Source: an uncultured Microbacteriaceae bacterium
Lineage (GTDB): Bacteria; Actinomycetota; Actinomycetes; Actinomycetales; Microbacteriaceae
Assembly: GCA_946481135.1 (NCBI GenBank)
Contig: CAMLMQ010000079.1
Span: 1 to 11,865, forward strand
Direction: 5' to 3'
Length of the DNA stretch: 11,865 nt
Below, piece by piece: positions 6,489 through 11,865 of this stretch (its first letter is position 1; every line of letters starts with the position of its first letter). The position numbers and the translations under genes are program-made. Below the pieces are notes generated by a model. The model worked only from the letters and a program-made list of their open reading frames with translations, was not told the DNA's origin and ran no database searches.

Positions 6489-7127
6489 ATGTGCGCGAGC
6501 TACGGGCTGCAGATCACTCCCGCCGACCTCCACGCGGGCTTCTCGGTGATCGACGACGCGGCATCCACGGCGGCGCTCGCCGCGTGGCTCGAGGAGTTCC
6601 GCGACGAGCCCGCGAAGCCGACGGGGGTGCATCGACGCAACCTCAACCCGATCGTGCGGGAACGCGAGCGCGACGGCGAGCACCGTCGCACCATCGACCT
6701 CGCGTGGTGGAAGCTCTGGGTGCGCGGCGAGCCGGCGAAGTTCCCCGCGATCAATGCGCGCGTCGAGGGTCTCGTCGGCTCGGGGGCGTGGAGCGGGCCG
6801 CTGAAGGCCCGCCGGGCGCTCGTGCCGGCCACCGAGTACTACGAGAAGGGGCACCGGTTCGGCTTCGGCGGCTCCCTGTTCGCGTTCGCGGGGCTGTGGA
6901 ACGTCACGAAGACGACCGAGGGGGAGTGGATGGTGTCGTACGCGATCGTCACCCAGCCCGCGACGGCACACATCGCCGCCATCCACGACCGCATGCCGCT
7001 CGTCGTGCCGCGCGACCACTGGGACGAGTGGCTCGATCCCGAGCGGGTCGGCGACCAGGACCTGCTCGACGAGGTCGTCGCCGCGAGCCGCCCGCTCGGT
7101 GAGCGGCTCGTCGTCGGCGAGCTCTAG
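6489..7127 (+). CDS. SRAP (HMCES/YedK-like) abasic-site DNA-protein crosslink protein
   Basis: 212 aa, usual length for SOS response-associated peptidase family proteins. These react through the N-terminal Cys2 with abasic sites in single-stranded DNA to form a protective thiazolidine crosslink. Visible motifs are MCASYG (Cys2), INARVE with N89, RRALVPATEYYEK at 108-120 with the expected active-site E119, FAGLW at 133-137, and IHDRMPLVV with H166. The start is fixed by chemistry, because Met removal must expose Cys2. It differs from the common MCGRY and GFYEW forms, reading CASYG and EYYEK, which suggests a divergent actinobacterial branch, though all four key residues are kept. It is convergent with the 2TM gene (10-base gap) and is probably its own leaderless transcription unit. 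Confidence 0.93.
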   Translation: MCASYGLQITPADLHAGFSVIDDAASTAALAAWLEEFRDEPAKPTGVHRRNLNPIVRERERDGEHRRTIDLAWWKLWVRGEPAKFPAINARVEGLVGSGAWSGPLKARRALVPATEYYEKGHRFGFGGSLFAFAGLWNVTKTTEGEWMVSYAIVTQPATAHIAAIHDRMPLVVPRDHWDEWLDPERVGDQDLLDEVVAASRPLGERLVVGEL

Positions 7128-7137
7128 GGGCGCCGGA

Positions 7138-7458
7138 TCAGGCGGGCGGCGTTCCGTCCGTCGTCCGGCGGCGCGCCGACATCCGCGCGATCTCGGCGTC
7201 GACGTCGTCTTCGGTGATGTGGCGGCGTGTCACCCCGTAGGCGTCGAGCCCGACGAAGATCGCGGCGATCGACATGCCCAGGATCGGCCAGACGGGCCAG
7301 AAGTACGCCGTGAACCCGGAGGGCTGGCCGGTCGAGAAGAACCAGATCGCCAGCAGCAGCAGGGTGATGACTCCGAAGATCACGAGCATGACGTGGAAGT
7401 CGTTGCGCGCCTTCAGGCGGGCGCGCGCGACGGCGCGGAGATCGTCGGCTTCGCTCAT
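7138..7458 (-). CDS. Small 2TM-domain membrane protein
   Basis: 106 aa. The pattern ARARLKARNDFHVMLVIFG at 11-29, a first membrane helix (about 22-41), a short loop with GFTAYFWPVWP (48-58), a second helix (about 55-73) and a charged cytoplasmic tail match the 2TM domain family found in many bacteria. Function is unknown. In other genomes the domain is attached to LytTR-type or sensor proteins, but here it stands alone. The ATG at 7458 follows ACCCTA on the plus strand (TAGGGT on its own strand) by 7 bases, suggesting a leaderless mRNA. It converges on the SRAP gene and diverges from the Tad operon across the 233-base non-coding region. Confidence 0.85.
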   Translation of the reverse strand: MSEADDLRAVARARLKARNDFHVMLVIFGVITLLLLAIWFFSTGQPSGFTAYFWPVWPILGMSIAAIFVGLDAYGVTRRHITEDDVDAEIARMSARRRTTDGTPPA

Positions 7459-7465
7459 GGCACCG

Positions 7466-7471
7466 ACCCTA
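7466..7471 (-). promoter_or_regulatory. Probable -10 element (TAGGGT) for the leaderless 2TM gene
   Basis: TAGGGT on the minus strand ends 7 bases before the ATG at 7458. It is the third copy of this hexamer at a gene start in the window. No Shine-Dalgarno sequence lies between. The -35 region, near 7489-7494, reads GGAACC, a poor match. Confidence 0.45.
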
Positions 7472-7510
7472 GCGAAGCGCTGCGTGTCGGTTCCAGTGCG
7501 CAGAGACTCC

Positions 7511-7539
7511 GCGCGGTCGGGGCTATGACGCGACCGCGC
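7511..7539. repeat. Perfect 9-base inverted repeat upstream of the Tad operon
   Basis: GCGCGGTCG (7511-7519) and CGACCGCGC (7531-7539) are exact reverse complements separated by 11 bases, so arm centres are 20 bases apart, about two helix turns. It sits in the 7459-7691 non-coding region, about 20-50 bases upstream of the 2TM promoter and 150 bases before flp. It could be an operator for a dimeric regulator of one or both genes, or an RNA hairpin. No T-run follows, which speaks against a simple terminator. Confidence 0.5.
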
Positions 7540-7540
7540 C

Positions 7541-7556
7541 GCCCCTCTTCTGGGGC
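7541..7556. repeat. Second hairpin: GCCCC, 6-base loop, GGGGC
   Basis: GCCCC (7541-7545) and GGGGC (7552-7556) flank TCTTCT, one base after the larger inverted repeat. Further weak dyads follow at 7616-7632 (CGGGT/ACCCG). The rest of the 7459-7691 gap shows only a possible TANNNT hexamer TAGCGT at 7581-7586 without a convincing -35, so the start of the Tad transcript is not settled. Confidence 0.3.
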
Positions 7557-7680
7557 TGGGGGTGATCGGCGGGTGAGTCGTAGCGTCTTCGGCAACGGAG
7601 CACCGACGCCGATGTCGGGTCTCACCAACCCGAAGCTCTCGTCTGCGCCGTTGTCCCGGATCAGGCAATACGAGCTATTG

Positions 7681-7685
7681 GGGAG
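7681..7685 (+). promoter_or_regulatory. Ribosome site supporting the GTG start of flp
   Basis: GGGAG, within the purine run GGGGAGAGAA, lies 6 bases before the GTG at 7692. There is no ATG in frame before the pilin hydrophobic segment, so this site decides the start. Confidence 0.6.
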
Positions 7686-7691
7686 AGAACC

Positions 7692-7910
7692 GTGTTCACC
7701 ACTGCCGTCCAGCGCATCGGAAGCGTCATCCAGTCCCGCCTCGTCCGCGAGGAGCGGGGCGCCACGGCCGTCGAGTACGGCCTCATCGTCGGCCTCATCG
7801 CGATCGTCATCATCGTCGGCGTGGGTCTGCTCGGCACGACCCTGAACGGCATGTTCAGCGACATCGCGGGTGAGCTGCCGGCAGTCGACGGCACGCCGGC
7901 CGGCGGCTAG
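7692..7910 (+). CDS. flp: Flp/Fap-type (type IVb) pilin prepilin
   Basis: 72 aa with the layout of Flp pilins: a short basic leader (1-23), then a prepilin peptidase site G23/A24 in ERGATAVEYG, with the diagnostic Glu at mature +5 (E28) and Tyr at +6 (Y29), and a hydrophobic helix LIVGLIAIVIIVGVGLL (31-47). After a short stretch it ends in a small Gly/Pro-rich tail. The mature pilin of about 49 aa should sit in the membrane and be polymerised into a Tad pilus by the TadA motor encoded downstream. The start is GTG with a purine-rich ribosome site. It is first in the plus-strand Tad operon, 29 bases before tadE, after a 233-base region that should hold its promoter. Cleavage needs a TadV/CpaA-type peptidase not present in this window. 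Confidence 0.95.
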   Translation: MFTTAVQRIGSVIQSRLVREERGATAVEYGLIVGLIAIVIIVGVGLLGTTLNGMFSDIAGELPAVDGTPAGG

Positions 7911-7939
7911 GCGCCTCCGCGCATCGCGGGATCCGTGTC

Positions 7940-8323
7940 GTGACCACACGACGCGGATGGGGGGAGGAGCGCGGCGCGGCCGCGGTCGAGTTCGCGCTCG
8001 TCCTGCCCATCCTGGTGCTCATCCTGTTCGGGATGATCGAGTTCGGCGGGGCGTACCACGCCCAGCTGATGGTGACGGGTGCCGCCCGCGAGGCCGCGCG
8101 CGAGATGGCGGTCGGCGGCGACACGGCGGCCGCCACGTCGCGTGCGGTCGAGGCCGCGGTCGGGATCCCGGCCGCCGACCTCGACGTCGCGGTCGCGCCG
8201 GCGGCCTGTGCGGCCGGCACCGACGTCACGGTCACCGTCTCCTACGACCGCCCGTTCCTCACGGGGCTGTTCGGCGCGAGTGTCGAGCTGAGCGGCGTCG
8301 CGACGAGGCGGTGCCAGGGATGA
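7940..8323 (+). CDS. tadE: TadE-like pseudopilin
   Basis: 127 aa. GEERGAAAVEFALVLPILVL (8-27) is the TadE signature: a pilin-like cleavage site G12/A13 with Glu at +5 (E17) and Phe at +6, followed by a hydrophobic helix up to about residue 33. GMIEFGGAYHAQLMVTGAAR (31-50) continues the classic TadE pattern. The rest is a small predicted extracellular domain with two cysteines (C86 in PAACAAG and C125 in TRRCQG near the end) that could form a disulfide. TadE proteins are minor pilins needed for Tad pilus assembly. The GTG start at 7940 has only a weak ribosome site (GGGA at 7928-7931), so translation may depend on flp upstream. Its stop overlaps the next start as ATGA. Confidence 0.92.
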   Translation: MTTRRGWGEERGAAAVEFALVLPILVLILFGMIEFGGAYHAQLMVTGAAREAAREMAVGGDTAAATSRAVEAAVGIPAADLDVAVAPAACAAGTDVTVTVSYDRPFLTGLFGASVELSGVATRRCQG

Positions 8324-9477
8324 GTGCGCGGCTGCTGCATCGGCTGCGGCGGGAGGAGCTCGGCGCCACGAGCGTCGTCGTCGTGCTCGTGATGACCGTG
8401 CTCATGGTGTGCGCCGCCCTCGTCATCGACATCGGCGCGGTGCAGGCGCGCAAGGCGCAGCTGCAGGATGCCGCGGATGCCGCCGCCCTCGCGATCGCGC
8501 AGGAGTGCTTCGCGCACCCCGGCACCTCGCCCCTCGGCTGCGCGGCCGCCGTCGCCTCGACGGCCGGCTCGACGGCGGGCACGCTCGCGGTCGCGAACGT
8601 CAACGACCGGCAGGTCGCCGTCGAGTCGGTGGAGTTCCCCTCGGCCGACACCGTGCGCGTGCGGCTCACGAGCGACCAGGTCGGCTACTTCGGCGGCGTC
8701 GCGGGGGTCGACTCGACCCGCCTGACCGCGACGGCCACGGCGCGCTTCGAGCAGGAGGTCGTACCGTTGCCGCTCGCGCTCGCCTCGTGCAACTTCCCCG
8801 ACCCCGGCGAGGCGACGGTGCTTCAGGCATCGCTCGCCGTCTCGAACCTCGGCCGCAGTCTCCTCGGCGACAGCTGCGGCATCCTCTCGTCGAGCAACGT
8901 GCTCACCTCGACGAGCGGCACGGTCGGCATCGTCTCCGGAGGGTGGCTGACGAGCTCCGACCCGCTCCTGGGAGCCACCGCCGGCAGTTGCGCGTACGAC
9001 CCGAACCTCATCACCACCGTCGCGTCGACCGTGTCGAAGATCTCGCCGACGTCGTGCGCGAACGCCGTGCGCGACTGGGCACCGTCGCCCTCGAACCCGC
9101 AGCGCGTCGTGCTGCCCGTGTTCGACAGCGGCCTCAGCCAGCTCGTCGTCAACGACGTCCTGGGCGTCGGAACCATCGACCGGTTCGCCGTCGTCGACGT
9201 GACCGGCTACTCGATGACCGGTCTGCTGAACCTCGGGAGCGTCGCCGGCAGCACGCCGGCCCTGTGCACGAGCACCGAGGGGGTCATCGGCGAGGCGCTC
9301 GCCGACCTGCTCGCATCGCTCGGGCCCCTCGACATCGTCCTGCGACTTCTGCTGCAGGCGATCCTCGGACTCACGACCCCCGTCACCGGGTGCCAGGCGC
9401 TGCAGGGCACGTTCGTCGGCTTCCTCGACTCCGCCGAGGCCGCGCAGCTTCTCGTGGGCGTGCAGCTCGTCGAGTGA
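8320..9477 (+). CDS. TadE/TadG-like pilus assembly protein
   Basis: 385 aa. The N-terminus, ELGATSVVVVLVMTVLMV (13-30) then AALVIDIGAVQARKAQLQDA (32-51) and ADAAALA, matches the TadG/Flp-pilus-assembly N-terminal domain: one membrane helix followed by the conserved DxGxxxxxKxxLQxAADAAALA pattern. The region after it (about 60-385) should be outside the membrane. It is rich in Ser, Thr, Val and Leu and has eight cysteines (63, 74, 157, 186, 224, 246, 316, 358) besides C31 in the helix, so disulfides are likely. I see no von Willebrand A metal site (DxSxS), unlike longer classical TadG proteins. The ATG at 8320 overlaps the tadE stop. It is probably a minor pilin or surface component of the Tad pilus. 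The family call is good; the role of the large C-terminal part is unknown. Confidence 0.88.
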   Translation: MSARLLHRLRREELGATSVVVVLVMTVLMVCAALVIDIGAVQARKAQLQDAADAAALAIAQECFAHPGTSPLGCAAAVASTAGSTAGTLAVANVNDRQVAVESVEFPSADTVRVRLTSDQVGYFGGVAGVDSTRLTATATARFEQEVVPLPLALASCNFPDPGEATVLQASLAVSNLGRSLLGDSCGILSSSNVLTSTSGTVGIVSGGWLTSSDPLLGATAGSCAYDPNLITTVASTVSKISPTSCANAVRDWAPSPSNPQRVVLPVFDSGLSQLVVNDVLGVGTIDRFAVVDVTGYSMTGLLNLGSVAGSTPALCTSTEGVIGEALADLLASLGPLDIVLRLLLQAILGLTTPVTGCQALQGTFVGFLDSAEAAQLLVGVQLVE

Positions 9478-9487
9478 CCAGGGAGAG

Positions 9488-9492
9488 AAGGA
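9488..9492 (+). promoter_or_regulatory. Strong ribosome site for cpaB
   Basis: AAGGA within GAGAGAAGGA lies 7 bases before the ATG at 9500. The gap to the preceding gene is 22 bases, so this is one of only two junctions inside the Tad operon without an overlap (the other is flp-tadE), and the gene can be loaded independently. Confidence 0.55.
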
Positions 9493-9499
9493 ACGCATC

Positions 9500-10147
9500 A
9501 TGAGAACCCGCATCATCGCCGTCGTCGTGGCGGCCGTGCTCGCGATCTCGGGCGCCGCGGCGCTCGTCATCGCCGTCCAGGGCATGTCGCAGAGCGCGGT
9601 GGCCGGTAGCGAGACGTCCACGGTGCTCGTCGTGGTCGCCCCCATCCCGGCCGGCACGCCCGGCGAGCAGGTCGGCGTCCGCGTGGAGGAGCGCGAGATC
9701 CCGAGCGCGTACGTCGCCGAGGGTGCCGTCGGCGACCGCGGGCTGCTCGCGGGCCTCGTCTCCCTCGTCGGGCTCGAACCGGGCGAGCAGATGATCGCCG
9801 CCCGGTGGGGGGCGCCGCAGGATCTCGTCGCCGTCGGCGGGCGGGTCGCCGCCCCGGAGGGCTCGCAGGAGGTCTCGCTCGCGCTCGACCTCGAGCGGGT
9901 CGCGGGCGGTGCCGTGCTTCCCGGCAGCATCGTCGGGGTCTGGTCGAGCCGCGACGGCGCGACGACCCTGCTGCTCGACGGGCTGCTCGTCACCGCTCTC
10001 GCCTCGACCGTGCCCGTGGATCAGGAGGCGACGAGCACCCAGGGGACGGTGCTCGTGACCTTCGCGGTCGACGCCGAGCAGGCCCGGTCGCTCATCGAGG
10101 CGGCCGAGTTCGGCGACGTCTGGCTGAGCCTGCAGGGGTCACGATGA
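9500..10147 (+). CDS. cpaB: CpaB/RcpC-like Flp pilus assembly protein (SAF domain)
   Basis: 215 aa. Residues 5-27 form an uncleaved signal anchor or membrane helix (IIAVVVAAVLAISGAAALVI). Residues about 42-105 match the SAF domain of CpaB/RcpC proteins: TVLVVVAPIPAGTPGEQV, REIPSAYV, then LEPGEQMIAARW. The C-terminal part (about 120-213) fits the RcpC/CpaB-type domain, with LALDLERVAGGAVLPGSIVGVW at 127-148, and VLVTFAVDAEQARSLIEAAE near 188-207. CpaB is an envelope component of Tad systems. In diderms it works beside the secretin, while in actinobacteria it occurs without one and its role is less clear. The length is near the lower end for the family. It lies between the TadG-like gene and tadZ, whose start overlaps its stop (ATGA). 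Confidence 0.9.
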   Translation: MRTRIIAVVVAAVLAISGAAALVIAVQGMSQSAVAGSETSTVLVVVAPIPAGTPGEQVGVRVEEREIPSAYVAEGAVGDRGLLAGLVSLVGLEPGEQMIAARWGAPQDLVAVGGRVAAPEGSQEVSLALDLERVAGGAVLPGSIVGVWSSRDGATTLLLDGLLVTALASTVPVDQEATSTQGTVLVTFAVDAEQARSLIEAAEFGDVWLSLQGSR

Positions 10148-11328
10148 GCCGCGTGGTGCTCGTCGGGGCCGACGCGCTGCTGGAGCACCAGGCGCGCATC
10201 CTGCTCGGCGACGAGGTCGTGTCGCTCGCGCCCGCGTCGAGCGACGTGCTCGCGACGCGGCTGCTGTGGCTCGACCGCCGACCCGAGCTCGTGCTGTTCG
10301 GCGCGGCGATGCCCACCCGCCTGTCGCTGAGTCTTGCGGCCGCGCTGCGCGACCTCGTCGACGTGCTCGCGCTGCAGAGCGACGATCCCGACCTCGCCGC
10401 CGAGGCGCGGGCTGCCGGTATCACCGAGTTCCTCGGCTACGACCCGGAGCTCGAAGACCTCGACGCCCTCGTCGCCGCCGCGCGCGAGCGGGTGGCCCGG
10501 GTGCGCGGCGTCGCCGACACGCGTCGACCGGGGGTGGCGAGGATGCCCGGACGCGTCGTCGTCGTCGCGTCGCCGAAGGGCGGAGTCGGCAAGTCGACCG
10601 TCGCCGTCAACCTCGCCGTCGCGCTCGCCGAGGACGAGCCCGCGGAGGTCGTGCTCGTCGACCTCGACCTGCCGTTCGGCGACGTCGCGACCCTCGTCGG
10701 CGTTCCCGTGCGGCACTCGGTCGTCGACGCGACGGGCAAGGCCGCGGCGCGCGACGACTTCGTGCTCGGCACGTTCCTGCACGAGCATCCCGACGGCTTC
10801 TTCGTGCTCCCCGCCCCGGTCAACCCCGCCGCGGGGGAACGGGTCGACCCCCGTCGCATCGGCCATCTGCTGCGGCAGCTCGCCGCCCGGTTCCGCCACG
10901 TCGTCGTCGACACGTCGCCCGGGGCGGGCGACCTCGTGCTCGCGGCGCTCGAGCAGGCGTCGGCGGTCGTGCTCGTCGCCGGGGCGGACGTCGCGAGCGC
11001 TCGCGGGCTGCGCGCGTTCCGGGAGGCCCTCGGCGAGCTGAGTCTGCTGCCCGAGGCGACACAGGTCGTGCTCAACGACGTGCCGATGCGTCAAGGACTG
11101 ACGGCGACCGACGCCGCCACCGTGATCGGCGCGCCGATCGACGTCGTCGTGCCCCGCCGACCCGCCGTGCTGCGCAGCGGCAACCTCGGCATCCCCGTGC
11201 TGCTGTCGACGCCCCGCGACGCCGCCGCCCGCGCGCTGCGCGAGCTCGCGCGCCGCGTCGAACGCGCCCCCGACCACCGTGACCGCCGCGGGGAGCGCCC
11301 CGCACCGACGAGGAGGAGAGCCTCATGA
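10144..11328 (+). CDS. tadZ: TadZ/CpaE-like MinD-type ATPase
   Basis: 394 aa. Residues 1-118 form a degenerate receiver-like domain: PELVLFGAAMP (47-57) aligns with the usual phosphate-accepting strand, but Gly53 replaces the Asp, so phosphorylation there is not expected. The ATPase domain runs from about 136 to 370, with the deviant Walker A KGGVGKST (145-152, signature Lys145), LVDLDLPFGD (171-180) and HVVVDTSPGAGDL (252-264) with D256. These proteins bind the membrane or pole as ATP-dependent dimers and position the Tad machinery. The C-terminal 25 residues are strongly basic and proline/arginine-rich. The ATG at 10144 overlaps the cpaB stop, with AGGGG at 10134-10138. The stop overlaps the tadA start. 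Function is confident from domain order and locus. Confidence 0.93.
   Translation: MSRVVLVGADALLEHQARILLGDEVVSLAPASSDVLATRLLWLDRRPELVLFGAAMPTRLSLSLAAALRDLVDVLALQSDDPDLAAEARAAGITEFLGYDPELEDLDALVAAARERVARVRGVADTRRPGVARMPGRVVVVASPKGGVGKSTVAVNLAVALAEDEPAEVVLVDLDLPFGDVATLVGVPVRHSVVDATGKAAARDDFVLGTFLHEHPDGFFVLPAPVNPAAGERVDPRRIGHLLRQLAARFRHVVVDTSPGAGDLVLAALEQASAVVLVAGADVASARGLRAFREALGELSLLPEATQVVLNDVPMRQGLTATDAATVIGAPIDVVVPRRPAVLRSGNLGIPVLLSTPRDAAARALRELARRVERAPDHRDRRGERPAPTRRRAS
11311..11318 (+). promoter_or_regulatory. Strong Shine-Dalgarno for tadA
   Basis: AGGAGGAG, the best ribosome site in the window, lies 6 bases before the ATG at 11325, inside the end of tadZ. With the ATGA overlap it marks the start clearly. 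Confidence 0.65.
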
Positions 11329-11865
11329 GTCTGTCGGAGCGCCTCGACGCCCACCGTTCGCGACGTGTCGAGGGAGCGCCCTACGTCCCCGCCGAGGTCG
11401 AGTTCGCCGAGACCCTCGACGCGGGCACCGCGCTGCCGGATGCCGCGCGGCATCCCTCCGAGTCGCTCGACGCCCTCAAAGCGTGGGCGGTCGAGCAGCT
11501 CTACGAACGGCTCGGCCAGCGCCTCACCGATCCGCGCCTGAGCGAGGAGCAGCTGCTCGCGTCGGCTCGGCAGGAGCTCACGCTCATCATCGGCGAGCGC
11601 GGGGGAGCGCTCGACGAGGATGCGCGGCGCGACCTCATCGACGACGTCGCCGACGACGCGCTCGGGCTCGGCCCGCTGCAGCGTCTGCTCGACGACGACT
11701 CGGTGAGCGAGGTCATGGTCAACGGACCCGACCACATCTACGTGGAGCGCCACGGCCGCCTGCAGCGGACCGGGCTCTCCTTCCCGTCCGAGGAGCGACT
11801 GCGCCGCGTGATCGAGCGCATCGTCTCCCGAGTCGGGCGGCGCATCGACGAGTCCTCTCCCCTCG
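11325..11865 (+). CDS. tadA: TadA/CpaF-like pilus assembly ATPase (5' part only)
   Basis: The first 180 codons are present and the gene runs off the right edge. Residues about 48-112 are a charged all-helical N-terminal domain. Then GLGPLQRLLDDDSVSEVMVN (114-133) with GPDHIYVERHGRLQRTG (134-150), and LRRVIERIVSRVGRRIDESS (159-178), are the standard lead-in of CpaF/TadA family secretion ATPases. The Walker A and B motifs, Asp box and arginine fingers lie beyond the edge and cannot be checked. The full protein, usually 400-500 aa, forms the hexameric cytoplasmic motor that drives Flp pilus assembly through the TadB/TadC membrane platform. It is the last visible gene of the Tad operon; tadB and tadC are expected next. 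Confidence 0.92.
   Translation, partial: MSLSERLDAHRSRRVEGAPYVPAEVEFAETLDAGTALPDAARHPSESLDALKAWAVEQLYERLGQRLTDPRLSEEQLLASARQELTLIIGERGGALDEDARRDLIDDVADDALGLGPLQRLLDDDSVSEVMVNGPDHIYVERHGRLQRTGLSFPSEERLRRVIERIVSRVGRRIDESSPL

Noticed and set aside
7459..7691. Small RNA or riboswitch before the Tad operon
   Set aside because: Hairpins are possible but no known riboswitch core or tRNA/ncRNA pattern is recognisable, so only the inverted repeats were annotated.
7870..8319. In-frame extension upstream of the TadG-like gene
   Set aside because: It is an Arg/Gly-rich shadow of tadE. The pilin-like N-terminus and the ATGA overlap fix the start at 8320.
8242..9993. Long minus-strand open frame opposite the TadG-like and cpaB genes
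   Set aside because: No family motif, and a Ser/Thr/Arg and Asp/Arg-rich shadow composition. The plus-strand genes are well supported by domains and operon order.
1..11865. CRISPR arrays, insertion sequences, tRNA or rRNA genes, phage attachment sites
   Set aside because: I saw no regularly spaced direct repeats, transposase motifs, terminal inverted repeats or tRNA cloverleaf patterns. Composition is uniform, with no sign of a recently acquired segment.

Overview
The window is very GC-rich, and its codons end almost always in G or C. It shows repeated 4-base stop/start overlaps, several start codons lying 6-7 bases after a TANNNT hexamer (the leaderless-transcript signature), and an actinobacterial-style Tad pilus locus without a secretin in view. 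Together these point to a high-GC actinobacterium. Microbacteriaceae is my best guess, but no marker gene here proves it.

Left part (1-5077): a PaaX-family repressor gene on the plus strand runs toward a three-gene minus-strand operon. From its promoter near 5036-5064 the operon reads fused two-domain ABC permease, ABC ATPase, cytochrome P450. Both junctions are 4-base overlaps (ATGA and GTGA), so the three proteins are probably made together. No substrate-binding protein, ferredoxin or reductase gene lies beside them. The P450 has its heme-binding motifs but lacks the usual acid/threonine pair of the I-helix.

Middle part (5075-7458): four small genes. Two unrecognised membrane proteins are divergent from each other (5075-5704 minus, 5810-6463 plus). 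They are followed by an SRAP-family (HMCES/YedK-like) DNA-protein crosslink protein gene (plus) and a small 2TM-domain protein gene (minus, convergent with it). Three of these four starts lie 6-7 bases after a TANNNT hexamer.

Right part (7459-11865): a 233-base non-coding region with a strong inverted repeat, then a plus-strand Tad (tight adherence, type IVb) pilus operon: flp pilin, tadE, a TadE/TadG-like minor pilin gene, cpaB/rcpC, tadZ/cpaE and the start of tadA/cpaF, which runs off the window. Flp would be the main filament subunit. TadE and the TadG-like protein are pseudopilins, CpaB is a SAF-domain envelope factor, TadZ is a MinD-type localising ATPase, and TadA is the assembly motor. 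tadB, tadC and a prepilin peptidase are expected outside the window.

Most of the window is recognisable. The least explained parts are the P450/ABC-transporter operon, the divergent pair of orphan membrane proteins, and the inverted repeats before the Tad operon.
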